Part shown: positions 17,879-26,722 of the stretch, in pieces
Layout: each line of letters opens with the position of its first letter
Position numbering within the stretch: position 1 is the stretch's first letter
Origin: Streptomyces sp. WAC05374
GTDB taxonomy: Bacteria; Actinomycetota; Actinomycetes; Streptomycetales; Streptomycetaceae
DNA length: 64,000 nucleotides
NCBI RefSeq assembly: GCF_004353505.1
Contig: NZ_SMNQ01000002.1
Span: 434,001 to 498,000, forward strand
Direction: 5' to 3'
Made by a program: the position numbers and the translations under genes
The notes under the pieces: generated by a model
Databases searched by the model: none
Told to the model about the DNA's origin: nothing
Seen by the model: the letters and a program-made list of their open reading frames with translations, nothing else

Positions 17879-17908
17879 TTGATCGATCATCGATCACGGT
17901 CGTACAGT
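17879..17908 (+). promoter_or_regulatory. Candidate aceE promoter overlapped by a 17-bp palindrome
   Basis: TTGATC (17879-17884) and TACAGT (17903-17908) are spaced by 18 bp and fit a housekeeping-sigma promoter. TGATCGATCATCGATCA (17880-17896) is a perfect palindrome with one central base and covers the -35 box and part of the spacer. A regulator bound there would block RNA polymerase. The transcript leader to the aceE ATG would be about 80 nt. Confidence 0.55.
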
Positions 17909-17995
17909 CGTCGGCGGACTTCAACAGAGGTCCCCTCGCCCTGTCCTGCCAAGACCAAGGGCTCCACACCCCTTCGACTCCGGAAGGCGGCGACT

Positions 17996-20686
17996 ATGAC
18001 CGACCCCACCCGCATCCAGCCGAGCGAGCTCGACCAGCTTCCGGACCGCGACCCCGAGGAGACCGCCGAATGGCAGGCGTCCCTCGACGCCGTCGCCAAG
18101 GCCGCCGGGCCGCACCGTGCCGCGTACCTGATGCGCCGCACCCTGGAGCGCGCCGAGGGCGCCGGTCTCGCGCTGCCCAAGCTGCTCGAAACCGACTACG
18201 TGAACACCATCCCCACCGCCGCCGAGGCCGGCTACGGCTTCGACGGCGACGAGGCGATGGAAGCGCGGATCACCGCCTGGAACCGCTGGAACGCGGCCGC
18301 CATGGTCTCCCGCGGCTCCAAGTACGGCGTCGGCGGCCACATCGCCACCTTCGCCTCCGCCGCCTGGCTGTACGAGACGGGCTTCAACCACTTCTTCCGG
18401 GGCAAGGAGCAGGACGGCTCCGGCGACCAGCTCTACATCCAGGGCCACGCCTCGCCCGGCATCTACGCCCGCGCCTTCCTCGACGGGCGGCTGAACGAGC
18501 AGCACCTGGACAACTTCCGCCAGGAGGCCGGCGGCAACGGCCTGCCCTCCTACCCGCACCCCCGGCGCCTGCCCTGGCTGTGGGAGTTCCCGACCGTCTC
18601 CATGGGCCTCGGCCCGCTGTCGGCGATCTACCAGGCGCGGTTCAACCGCTACCTGACCAACCGCAACATCAAGGACGTCTCCAACTCCCACGTGTGGGCG
18701 TTCCTCGGCGACGGCGAGATGGACGAGCCCGAGTCGACGGCGGCCCTCGCGCTCGCCGCCCGTGAGGAGCTCGACAACCTCACCTTCGTCATCAACTGCA
18801 ACCTCCAGCGCCTCGACGGCCCCGTCCGCGCCAACTTCAAGATCGTGCAGGAGCTGGAGGCCCAGTTCCGCGGCGCCGGCTGGAACGTCGTGAAGTCGCT
18901 GTGGGGCACCGCCTGGGACGAGCTGTTCCAGCTCGACACCACCGGCGCGCTGGTACGCCGGCTGCGCGAGGTGCCGGACGCGCAGATCCAGACGTACCAG
19001 ACCCGCGACGCGGCCTACATCCGCGAGGACTTCTTCGGCAAGGACCCCGCCCTCGCCGAGATGGGCCGGCTGCTCTCCGACGACAAGATCATCGAGTGCT
19101 TCCAGTACTCCCGCGGCGGCCACGAGCCGCGCAAGGTCTTCGCCGCGTACAAGGCCGCGCTGGCGCACAAGGGCGCGCCGACCGTGATCCTCGCCCAGAC
19201 CGTCAAGGGCTTCACCCTCGGCAAGGGCTTCGAGTCCAAGAACGCCAACCACCAGATGAAGAAGCTCTCGGTGGACGAGTTCAAGGACATGCGGGACCTG
19301 CTGGGCCTGCCGATCTCCGACAGCCGGTTCGCCGACGGCCAGGTCCCCTACGGCCACCCCGGCGCCGACTCCCCCGAGGTCCGCTACCTCCAGGAGCGCC
19401 GCGCGGCCCTCGGCGGCCCCGCCCCGGCCCGCCGCATGCACGCGCTCGACCCGCTGCCAGCCCCGGCCGACAAGGCGTTCACCGCGTTCGACAAGGGCTC
19501 CGGCCAGCAGTCGGTCGCGACGACCATGGCCTTCGTCCGGCTGATGAAGGACCTGATCCGCGACAAGCAGACCGGCAAGCGCTGGGTGCCGATCGTCCCG
19601 GACGAGGCCCGCACCTTCGGCATGGAGTCGCTGTTCCCGTCGCTCGGCATCTACTCGCCGAAGGGCCAGACGTACGAGCCGGTCGACCGCGACCAGCTCA
19701 TGTACTACCGCGAGGCCAAGGACGGCCAGATCCTCAACGAGGGCATCACCGAGGCCGGCTCGATGGCCGACTTCATCGCCGCCGCCACCGCGTACTCCAC
19801 GCACGGCGAGCAGATGATCCCGTTCTACATCTTCTACTCGATGTTCGGCTGGCAGCGGACGGCCGACCAGATGTGGCAGCTCGGCGACCAGCTCGGCCGT
19901 GGCTTCCTCGTCGGCGCGACGGCCGGCCGCACCACGCTGACCGGTGAGGGCCTCCAGCACGCCGACGGCCACTCCCCCGTCATCGCGGCGACCAACCCGG
20001 CCGCGCTGACCTACGACCCGGCGTTCGCCTACGAGGTCGCGGCGATCGTCAAGGACGGTCTGCGCCGGATGTACGGCGAGGCGGCCCCGGGCGAGGACCC
20101 GAACGTCTTCTACTACCTGACGGTCTACAACGAGCCGATGCCGCAGCCGGCCAAGCCCGAGGGCGTGGACGAGGGCATCATCAAGGGCCTGTACCGCTTC
20201 AAGGAGGGCACGCCGGTGACGGCGGACGCCCCGCGCCTGCAGCTCCTGTCGTCCGGCACGGCGATCCACTGGGCGCTGAAGGCCCAGGAGATGCTGGCCG
20301 CAGAGTGGGGCGTGACCGCCGACGTGTGGTCGGCCACCTCGTGGTCGGAGCTGCGGCGCGACGCGCTGGAGGCCGACGCGGCTCTGCTGCGCGGCGAGGA
20401 GCGGGTGCCGTACGTCCGCCAGGTGCTCGCGGACGCCCCCGGCCCGGTGCTGGCGGTCAGCGACTACATGCGCCAGGTCCCGGACCAGATCGCGCAGTGG
20501 GTCGAGCAGGACTACAGCTCGCTCGGCGCGGACGGCTTCGGCCTGTCGGACACCCGTGAGGCCGCCCGCCGCCACTTCGGCGTGGACGCCGAGTCGATCG
20601 TGGTCGCCGCCCTGGCCCAGCTCGCCAAGCGCGGTGAGGTCCCGGCCTCGCAGGTGAAGGACGCCCGCGAGCGCTACGGCCTGTAG
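17996..20686 (+). CDS. aceE: Pyruvate dehydrogenase E1 component, homodimeric type
   Basis: An 896-residue thiamine-diphosphate enzyme that decarboxylates pyruvate and acetylates the lipoyl group of E2. The ThDP motif begins GDGEMDEPESTAALALA and ends with FVINCNLQRLDGPV (GDG...N). Other family blocks are SRGSKYGVGGHIATFASAA, GLGPLSAIYQARFNRYL and TAGRTTLTGEGLQHADGHS. Length matches AceE of other bacteria (about 890). The ATG at 17996 is preceded by GGAAGG. It stands alone, with a palindrome-rich promoter in front and a terminator behind, so it is controlled separately from lpdA-sucB. Confidence 0.96.
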   Translation: MTDPTRIQPSELDQLPDRDPEETAEWQASLDAVAKAAGPHRAAYLMRRTLERAEGAGLALPKLLETDYVNTIPTAAEAGYGFDGDEAMEARITAWNRWNAAAMVSRGSKYGVGGHIATFASAAWLYETGFNHFFRGKEQDGSGDQLYIQGHASPGIYARAFLDGRLNEQHLDNFRQEAGGNGLPSYPHPRRLPWLWEFPTVSMGLGPLSAIYQARFNRYLTNRNIKDVSNSHVWAFLGDGEMDEPESTAALALAAREELDNLTFVINCNLQRLDGPVRANFKIVQELEAQFRGAGWNVVKSLWGTAWDELFQLDTTGALVRRLREVPDAQIQTYQTRDAAYIREDFFGKDPALAEMGRLLSDDKIIECFQYSRGGHEPRKVFAAYKAALAHKGAPTVILAQTVKGFTLGKGFESKNANHQMKKLSVDEFKDMRDLLGLPISDSRFADGQVPYGHPGADSPEVRYLQERRAALGGPAPARRMHALDPLPAPADKAFTAFDKGSGQQSVATTMAFVRLMKDLIRDKQTGKRWVPIVPDEARTFGMESLFPSLGIYSPKGQTYEPVDRDQLMYYREAKDGQILNEGITEAGSMADFIAAATAYSTHGEQMIPFYIFYSMFGWQRTADQMWQLGDQLGRGFLVGATAGRTTLTGEGLQHADGHSPVIAATNPAALTYDPAFAYEVAAIVKDGLRRMYGEAAPGEDPNVFYYLTVYNEPMPQPAKPEGVDEGIIKGLYRFKEGTPVTADAPRLQLLSSGTAIHWALKAQEMLAAEWGVTADVWSATSWSELRRDALEADAALLRGEERVPYVRQVLADAPGPVLAVSDYMRQVPDQIAQWVEQDYSSLGADGFGLSDTREAARRHFGVDAESIVVAALAQLAKRGEVPASQVKDARERYGL

Positions 20687-20699
20687 GAACGGTCCCGGG

Positions 20700-20727
20700 A
20701 AGGCCCCCGCTTCGGCGGGGGCCTTTC
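20700..20727 (+). terminator. Rho-independent terminator after aceE
   Basis: An 11-bp perfect stem (AAGGCCCCCGC and complement) closed by a stable TTCG tetraloop and followed by TTTCTT, starting 14 bp after the aceE stop. One of the most canonical terminators in the window. Confidence 0.92.
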
Positions 20728-20742
20728 TTGCATGATGTGGAC

Positions 20743-21708
20743 ATGCGTGCTGCCCGGCTGATCAAGATGGTGCTCCTGCTCCAGTCCCGGCCGTCCATGA
20801 CGGCCGCCGAGCTGGCGAGCGAGCTGGAGGTCTCCGAACGCACCATCACCCGCGACGCGCTGGCCCTCTCCGAGGCCGGGGTGCCCGTCTACGCGGACCG
20901 GGGCCGCGCGGGCGGCTACCGGCTCGTCGGAGGCTACCGGACGCGCCTGACGGGGCTGGCGCGCAGCGAGGCGGAGGCGCTGTTCCTGTCCGGGGTGCCC
21001 GGCGCGCTGCGCGAGATGGGCCTGGACGACGCGGCGTCGGCGGCCCGCCTTAAGGTGTCGGCCGCGCTGATGCCGTCGCTGCGGGACGCGCCCTCCTCGG
21101 CGGCGCAGCGGTTCCACCTGGACGCCCCGGGCTGGTACCAGGAGCCCGAGACGCCCGAACTGCTGCCGGTGCTCGCGGAGGCGGTCTGGGACGACCGGCT
21201 GGTCTCGGCCCGCTATCTGCGGCGGGACGGGGAGGTGGAGCGGGAGCTGGCGCCGTACGGGCTCGTGCTGAAGGCCGGCGTCTGGTACGTCTGCGCCCGT
21301 GCCGGGGAGTCGCCGCGTGTGTACCGGGTGGACCGGTTCACCGCCGTGGCGCTCGGCGACGAGCGTTTCGTACGGGACGAGGACTTCGACCTGCCGGCGT
21401 TCTGGGAGGAGCGGGCGGCCGAGTTCGCCCGCTCCCTGCTGCGCGCCCAGGCGGTGGTGCGGCTGACCGAGGCCGGTGCGCGGGGCCTTCCGTACGTGAC
21501 GGACCGGGCCGCCGCCCGTGACGCGCTGGAGGCGGCCGGCCCGCCGGACGCGGAGGGCCGGGTGACGGTGACCCTGCCGGTGGAGTCGGAGGAGGTCGCG
21601 TACACCCAGCTCCTCCCGCTCGGCCCGGAGGCGGAGGTGCTGGAACCGGCCGGCCTGCGCGCGCGGTTCGCGGACGCCGCCGGCCGGATGGCGCGTCTGT
21701 ACCGCTAG
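20743..21708 (+). CDS. WYL-domain transcriptional regulator (DeoR-type HTH)
   Basis: A 321-residue regulator with an N-terminal HTH (RLIKMVLLLQSRPSMTAAEL, ELEVSERTITRDALALSEAG) and a WYL ligand-binding domain (about 140-230; the WYL-like strand reads GLVLKAGVWYVCARAGES) followed by the WCX C-terminal part. ATG 20743 was chosen; a TTG 15 bp earlier lies inside the terminator region. Its stop codon and that of the convergent SDR gene share the palindrome CTAG. WYL regulators often bind nucleic-acid-related or small ligands; the target is not evident here. Confidence 0.88.
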   Translation: MRAARLIKMVLLLQSRPSMTAAELASELEVSERTITRDALALSEAGVPVYADRGRAGGYRLVGGYRTRLTGLARSEAEALFLSGVPGALREMGLDDAASAARLKVSAALMPSLRDAPSSAAQRFHLDAPGWYQEPETPELLPVLAEAVWDDRLVSARYLRRDGEVERELAPYGLVLKAGVWYVCARAGESPRVYRVDRFTAVALGDERFVRDEDFDLPAFWEERAAEFARSLLRAQAVVRLTEAGARGLPYVTDRAAARDALEAAGPPDAEGRVTVTLPVESEEVAYTQLLPLGPEAEVLEPAGLRARFADAAGRMARLYR

Positions 21709-22637
21709 CGGTAGTCGTCGGCGGTGGCGTTCTTCCCGCCGTGGACGACGTCGAGGAAGTACCCCCAGGCGTCCGGCCGCGACCCGTCGGCATCGGTGAA
21801 GCCGTACACCTTGGCGAGCTGCCCGCTGGAGAGCGACTGGCCGTTCCACCGGGCCCTGCCGGGGTCGGCGGCGAGCGCGGCGACCGCCCGGCCGACGTAG
21901 ACGGGCGACTCCGCGATGGCGAAGTGCGGGTCCTTCTTCGCCCCCTCGCGCCAGTTGTCCTCGCGTACGCCGAAGGCGTCGAGCATCTCCTCGGAGCGCA
22001 GGAAGCCCGGGGTGACCGCCACGGCCGTGCCGCCCACGTCCTTGAGGTCCTCGGAGAGCGCGAACGCCATCCGGATCGGGTTGGTCTTGGCGAGGTCGTA
22101 GAAGAAGTTCTCCCGGAAGCGGGTGTTGTACTCGGCCGTCCCGTCGGTCATCTCCACGACCAGGGCGCCCGGCCGCCGGATCATCAGCGGCAGCGCGCAC
22201 CTGCTGGTGATGGCGTGGCTGCGGATGCCGAGGTCCAGCATGCGCAGCCCGGCGTCCAGATCCGTGTCCCACATCTTGACGCCGAACCTCAGCAGGTGGT
22301 CGCCGCCCCAGAGGCTGTTGACGAGGACGTCGAGCCGGCCCCGCTCCCGGTCGATCCGGGCCACCAGCGCGCGGACCTCGTCCGGTACGAGGTGGTCGAC
22401 CCGTACGGCGATGCCCTCGCCGCCCGCCTCGGTGACCAGCTCGGCGGTCTGCTCGATGGTCTCGCCGGGCCGCCCGACCTCGCTGACCCTGTCGCGGGTG
22501 GTGCGGCCGGTGACGTAGACGGTGGCTCCGGCGGCGCCGAGCTGTACGGCGACGGCCCGGCCCGCACCGCGTGTAGCGCCCGCGACGAGGGCGATGGTTC
22601 CGGCGAGCGGCGTGCTGTCGGTCTGCTGTGTCGTCAT
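21705..22637 (-). CDS. Short-chain dehydrogenase/reductase
   Basis: A 310-residue SDR. The cofactor motif is VAGATRGAGRAVAVQLG (TGxxxGxG type with Ala first), followed by TGRTTRD, which suggests NADP(H) preference. The active-site YxxxK is FFYDLAKTN near residue 180, within a longer loop than in classical SDRs (RCALPLMIRRPGALVVEMTDG precedes it, interrupted only by the window limit of quoting). Substrate unknown. Divergent from the DUF4240 gene, convergent with the WYL regulator. Confidence 0.85.
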   Translation of the reverse strand: MTTQQTDSTPLAGTIALVAGATRGAGRAVAVQLGAAGATVYVTGRTTRDRVSEVGRPGETIEQTAELVTEAGGEGIAVRVDHLVPDEVRALVARIDRERGRLDVLVNSLWGGDHLLRFGVKMWDTDLDAGLRMLDLGIRSHAITSRCALPLMIRRPGALVVEMTDGTAEYNTRFRENFFYDLAKTNPIRMAFALSEDLKDVGGTAVAVTPGFLRSEEMLDAFGVREDNWREGAKKDPHFAIAESPVYVGRAVAALAADPGRARWNGQSLSSGQLAKVYGFTDADGSRPDAWGYFLDVVHGGKNATADDYR

Positions 22638-22735
22638 GGGACGACTGTGGCAGTCATATACGACATCCTCTGTCCGGTTTCATTTTGGCCGCTCCGCGTG
22701 CACTGTCACCCCTGACCCAGGATGCTTGTCCCGTG

Positions 22736-23254
22736 ATGGACGAGACGGAGTTCTGGGAGATCATCGACACGACCCGTGAGGCCGCCGAGGGCGACCCCGA
22801 GGACCATGCCGAGCTGCTCGTGGAGCGGCTCCTCCAACTCGACCCCGACTCCGTGCTGGACTTCGCCCGGCACTTCGAGGCCCGCTACAACCGCGCCTAC
22901 ACCTGGGACCTGTGGGGCGCGGCCGCCGTGCTGCTGGGGGGCGCGAGCGACGACGCGTTCGACTACTTCCGCTGCTGGCTGATCGGCCAGGGCCGGGAGG
23001 TCTTCGAGGGGGCGGTGCACGAGGCGGACTCGCTCGCCGAGCTGCTGGACGACTTCGACGAGGAGATCGACGGGGACGGCGAGGAGCTCGGGTACGCGGC
23101 GGACGAGGCGTACGAGCAGCTCACCGGTGCCGTCGCCCCGGACCTGGGCATCCCGCCGCAGGCCCCGGAGCCGGAGGGCACGCCGTTCGACTTCGACGAC
23201 GACGCGGCGCTGGAGGAGCGCTTCCCCCGGCTCTGGGACCGCTTCGGTGTCTAG
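22736..23254 (+). CDS. DUF4240-type acidic protein, unknown function
   Basis: A 172-residue strongly acidic cytosolic protein, starting MDETEFWEIIDTTREAAEGD. The pattern WEIIDTTR, FARHFEARYNRAYTWDLWGAA and DDAFDYFRCWLIGQGREVFE is typical of DUF4240 proteins common in Streptomyces, which have no assigned biochemical role. A GTG directly before the ATG (22733) is an equally possible start. No signal peptide or membrane segment. Confidence 0.8.
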   Translation: MDETEFWEIIDTTREAAEGDPEDHAELLVERLLQLDPDSVLDFARHFEARYNRAYTWDLWGAAAVLLGGASDDAFDYFRCWLIGQGREVFEGAVHEADSLAELLDDFDEEIDGDGEELGYAADEAYEQLTGAVAPDLGIPPQAPEPEGTPFDFDDDAALEERFPRLWDRFGV

Positions 23255-23257
23255 GGC

Positions 23258-23764
23258 CTAGTCGCGGGGCGCCGGCAGGTTGCGGCCCATCAGGACGTCG
23301 TCGACGTACCGGCCGTCCAGGTGGAACTCCCCCGGCAGGACGCCCTCGACGACGAAGCCCTCCGAGGCGTACAGCGTGCGGGCCGGCTTGTTGTGGCCCA
23401 GGACGCGCAGGGTGATACGGGTGGCGCCCTGGCGGACGGCCTCGTCGAACGCGGCGCGCAGCAGGGCCCGGGCCAGGCCCCGGCCGCGCGCCCAGTCGGC
23501 GACGGCGAGGCCCTGGATCTGCCGCACATGCCGGTTGCAGGCGAGCCGGGTGGGGGGCACGAGGCGGATGTATCCGGCGGGGCGGCCGTCCTCCGCCTCG
23601 GCGAGGAGGAAGTCCTCGGGGCGGTGGCCGGAGTCGAAGAACGGGTCGTACGGCGGCTGGGGCCTCGGCGTCACGGCGTGCAGCGGCGACCAGGTGTCGC
23701 GGTCGATGCGGGCGAGGGCGTCGCCGTCCTCGGGGCGAGCCGGGCGTATGTGCGGGGCGGTCAT
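23258..23764 (-). CDS. GNAT-family N-acetyltransferase
   Basis: A 168-residue GCN5-related acetyltransferase. The acetyl-CoA-binding motif A is QGLAVADWARGRGLARALLR (RGRGLA P-loop) near residues 88-107, and motif B is HNKPARTLYASEGFVVEG. The acceptor substrate cannot be told. ATG 23764 starts 34 bp from the divergent epimerase gene, so the two promoters overlap closely. Confidence 0.88.
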   Translation of the reverse strand: MTAPHIRPARPEDGDALARIDRDTWSPLHAVTPRPQPPYDPFFDSGHRPEDFLLAEAEDGRPAGYIRLVPPTRLACNRHVRQIQGLAVADWARGRGLARALLRAAFDEAVRQGATRITLRVLGHNKPARTLYASEGFVVEGVLPGEFHLDGRYVDDVLMGRNLPAPRD

Positions 23765-23797
23765 GCCCGACACTGTGTCACGGGGCAGGATGACTCC

Positions 23798-24703
23798 ATG
23801 AAACGTATCGGTATCGCTCGTATCGCGGTCACCGGCTCCTCCGGTCTGATCGGTACGGCCCTGGTCCGCTCGCTGCGGGCCGACGGGCACGAGGTGATCC
23901 GCCTGGTGCGGCGCCCCGCGCGGTCCGCCGACGAGGTGGAGTGGGACCCCAGGCGGCAGTACGTGGACGCGGCCGGGCTGGCCGGCTGCGACGCCGTGGT
24001 GCACCTGGCCGGCGCGGGCGTCGGCGAGCGCCGCTGGAACGAGGCGTACAAGAAGGAGATCCGCGACAGCAGGGTGCTCGGCACGGCGGCCGTCGCGGAG
24101 GCGGTCGCCTCCCTGGACGTCCCGCCGAAGGTCCTGCTGTGCGGCACTGCGCTCGGCTACTACGGCGACACCGGGACGCGGGCCGTGGACGAGACGGCGC
24201 CCGCCGGGGACGGTTTCCTGCCGTCGGTGTGTGTGGAGTGGGAGGAGGCCGCGGCGGCCGCCGAGGAGGCGGGCATCCGGGTCGCCTACGCCCGCACCGG
24301 GCTGGTGGTGGCCCGTGAGGGCGGCGCGTGGGGACGGCTGTTCCCGCTGTTCCGGGCAGGCCTGGGCGGCCGCCTCGGCACCGGCGAGCAGTACTGGAGC
24401 TTCATCTCCCTGCACGACGAGGTGGCCGCGCTGCGCCACATCCTCGACACCGAGTCGCTGGCCGGCCCGGTGAACCTCACCGCCCCGGACCCGGTCACCA
24501 ACCGGGAGGTCACCGCCGCGATGGGGCGCGTCCTGCGCCGCCCCGCCTTCCTGCACGTCCCGGCCCCGGCGCTGCGGATCGCGCTGGGCGACTTCGCGTC
24601 CGACGTGCTGGGCAGCCAGCGCGTGGTCCCGTCCCGGCTGCTGGACTCCGGGTTCCGGTTCGCGTTCCCCACCATCGACACGGCGATCGCCTCCGCCACG
24701 TAG
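23798..24703 (+). CDS. TIGR01777-type NAD-dependent epimerase-like protein (YfcH family)
   Basis: A 301-residue extended-SDR-fold protein. The NAD(P) motif is AVTGSSGLIGTALVRSL, followed by VVHLAGAGVGERRW and the family-typical CGTALGYYGDTGTR; the C-terminal DUF1731-like part contains FLHVPAPALRIALGDFA. The family (YfcH, SDR39U1) is widespread but its reaction is unproven. RBS GGCAGGA lies before ATG 23798. The adenine-free repeat tract starts directly at its stop codon. Confidence 0.87.
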   Translation: MKRIGIARIAVTGSSGLIGTALVRSLRADGHEVIRLVRRPARSADEVEWDPRRQYVDAAGLAGCDAVVHLAGAGVGERRWNEAYKKEIRDSRVLGTAAVAEAVASLDVPPKVLLCGTALGYYGDTGTRAVDETAPAGDGFLPSVCVEWEEAAAAAEEAGIRVAYARTGLVVAREGGAWGRLFPLFRAGLGGRLGTGEQYWSFISLHDEVAALRHILDTESLAGPVNLTAPDPVTNREVTAAMGRVLRRPAFLHVPAPALRIALGDFASDVLGSQRVVPSRLLDSGFRFAFPTIDTAIASAT

Positions 24704-25154
24704 CCCGCCGGGGGGCGGGGGCGGTCGGGGCCCGCGGCCCGGTGGTGGGTGGGGCCGGGGGTGTGTCCGGCGGCCGGTGGTGTGTCCGGCGGCCGGTGGT
24801 GTGTCCGGCGGCCGGTGGTGTGTCCGGCGGCCGGTGGTGGGTCCGCGGCCCGGTGGTGCGCTCGCCCGGTGGCGGGGCCCGGCTGGCGGGTGGGTCCGCG
24901 GCCCGGTGGTGGGTGGGGCCGGGGGTGTGTCCGGCGGCCGGTGGTGGGTCCGGGGCCGGTGGTGGGCCCGCGGCCCGGTGGTGCGCTCGCCCGGTGGTGG
25001 GGCCCGGCTGGCGGGTGGGCCCGCGGCCCGGTGGTGGGTGCGGTCCGGTGGTGTGTCCGGCGGCCGGTGGTGGGCCCGCGGCCTGTGGTGTGTCCGGCGG
25101 CCGGTGGTGGGTCCGCGGCCCGGTGGTGGGGCCCGGCTGGTGGGTGGGCCCGGT
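24704..25154. repeat. Adenine-free, G-rich degenerate tandem repeat tract
   Basis: From the G of the epimerase stop codon (24703) to 25154 the plus strand has no A at all (452 bp). Four exact 19-bp units (GTGTGTCCGGCGGCCGGTG) lie at 24761-24836. A segment of about 86 bp (24830-24915) recurs with few changes at 24955-25040, an offset of 125 bp. The 19-bp period is not a multiple of three, and the open frames over the tract encode only low-complexity Pro/Gly/Arg strings, so I see no gene here. The rest of the gap (25155-25434) holds an inverted repeat ACGCGGG-TATT-CCCGCGT (25362-25379), possibly an operator of the next gene. Confidence 0.85.
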
Positions 25155-25434
25155 AGCGGGTCCGCCCGGGGTGGTTCCGGCCACGGACGGGGTGGGCGGA
25201 AGCCGGTGCGTCCGGGAGCCCGGGCGGCCGGCCGTGGGCCACGGTGCGCGGGGCACGGCGGCCGGGGCGGGTTCCGGCCGTGTGCGACCCCCGTTGCTTC
25301 GGTGACCCCCCACGCGCGCGTGTGACCGGGCCCACGGCTCGCTCATACGCTCGGAGCCCGAACGCGGGTATTCCCGCGTCCTGTTAAGGGCATGAGCCCC
25401 CCACGCACCGAACCGCCACCCCGGGGAGGGACAC

Positions 25435-26703
25435 GTGCTCAAGCACGCACGCCACGCGGACGTCGTCATCGTAGGAGCCGGAATCGCCGGACTTGCCGCG
25501 GCCCACCAGTTGACCAGTGCGGGAGTGTCCGTCAGCGTCCTGGAAGCCGCCCCCCGTATCGGCGGCCGGATGGCCACCGAGCACGTCGACGGGTTCCGGC
25601 TCGACCGGATCGGGCAGTTGCTCAGCACCTCGTACCCCGGCCTCACCGGCGCCGACCTGCGGCTGTTCCAGCCGGGTGTCCTGGTGCACAGCGAAGGCCG
25701 GCTGCACCGGACCGGGGAGGTCACCAGGAGCGCCCGGTGGGCCAGGGCGCGGGCCCTGGCGAGCGCGCCGCGCCCGCTGGACCAGGCCCGGCTGGGCGCC
25801 GCGCTCGCCCGGCTCGCCGCGACCGGGGACGCCCGGCTGCTGGCCCGCCCCGAGCGCCCGGCGCTGGACGCGCTCACGGGGCGGGGCCTGCCGGCGCGTA
25901 CCGTCAGCGGGTTCGTCCGCCCGCTGCTGTCGGCGCTGCTGTGCGACCCGGACCTGACCACGTCCAGCCGCTGCGCCGACCTGGCGCTGCGGGACTTCGC
26001 GCGCGGTCGGCTGGGCGTCCCGGCGGGCGGCGCGGCGACCATCCCGGAGCGGCTGGCGGCGACGCTGCCGCCCGGCACGGTGAAGACCGGCGTGCACGTC
26101 AAGGACGCGTCCATCAGCAAGGTGGTGACCGTCGAGCACGGCGAGCTGGCCTGCCGGGCGCTGGTCGTGGCCACCGGGGCCCGCGCGGCCGCCGAGCTGC
26201 TGCCGGGGCTGCGCGTGCCGGGGTTCCACCCGGTCACGGTGGTGCACCACACCGCGCCCGCCGCGCCCCTGCCGGACGCGGCGCTCGTCCTGGACGGGGA
26301 CCGCACGGGCCCGGTGTCGCACTCGGCCGTGATGAGCGCCGTCGACCCCTCGCGCGCCCCGCAGGGCCGGGTGCTGATCAGCTCGACCGTGCTGGGCGCC
26401 CCGCCGGACCGGCTCGACCAGCGGGTGCGCCGGCAGCTCGCCGCCCTGTACGGCACGGCGACCGACGACTGGGAGCTGCTGGCCGTGCACCACGACCCGG
26501 AGGCGGTCCCGGCCATGCCGCCGCCGCACGATCCGCACCGCCCGGTGCGGCTGCTGGGCGGGCTGTACGTGTGCGGCGACCACCGGGAAACGAGCACCGT
26601 GCGGGGCGCGTACCGCTCCGGCCGCCGGGCCGCCGAGGCGGTCCTGAGGGACCTGGGCGTGCCGGTGGCGCCCCCGGCGCCCGCGCTGCGGGCGGCCGCC
26701 TAG
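25435..26703 (+). CDS. FAD-dependent amine oxidase/phytoene desaturase-like oxidoreductase
   Basis: A 422-residue flavoprotein. The dinucleotide-binding motif VVIVGAGIAGLAAAHQL is at residues 10-26, followed by the FAD motif LEAAPRIGGRMATEH, and near the C-terminus GLYVCGDHRETSTVRGA matches the FAD-contacting end of the amine oxidase/phytoene desaturase group. This includes protoporphyrinogen oxidase-like and squalene-associated proteins; the substrate cannot be assigned. GTG 25435 follows GGGGAGGG. No partner gene in an operon. Confidence 0.85.
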   Translation: MLKHARHADVVIVGAGIAGLAAAHQLTSAGVSVSVLEAAPRIGGRMATEHVDGFRLDRIGQLLSTSYPGLTGADLRLFQPGVLVHSEGRLHRTGEVTRSARWARARALASAPRPLDQARLGAALARLAATGDARLLARPERPALDALTGRGLPARTVSGFVRPLLSALLCDPDLTTSSRCADLALRDFARGRLGVPAGGAATIPERLAATLPPGTVKTGVHVKDASISKVVTVEHGELACRALVVATGARAAAELLPGLRVPGFHPVTVVHHTAPAAPLPDAALVLDGDRTGPVSHSAVMSAVDPSRAPQGRVLISSTVLGAPPDRLDQRVRRQLAALYGTATDDWELLAVHHDPEAVPAMPPPHDPHRPVRLLGGLYVCGDHRETSTVRGAYRSGRRAAEAVLRDLGVPVAPPAPALRAAA

Positions 26704-26722
26704 GCGGGGCCGCGGGCGCCCG

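Noticed and set aside
24761..24836. CRISPR-like array
   Set aside because: The 19-bp units are directly adjacent, without spacers, and no cas gene is near. It is a simple tandem repeat.
24510..26597. A minus-strand frame of almost 700 codons across the repeat tract and the FAD gene
   Set aside because: It is made of Pro/His/Thr/Arg repeats from the adenine-free tract and of the antisense of a recognisable oxidoreductase; no domain.
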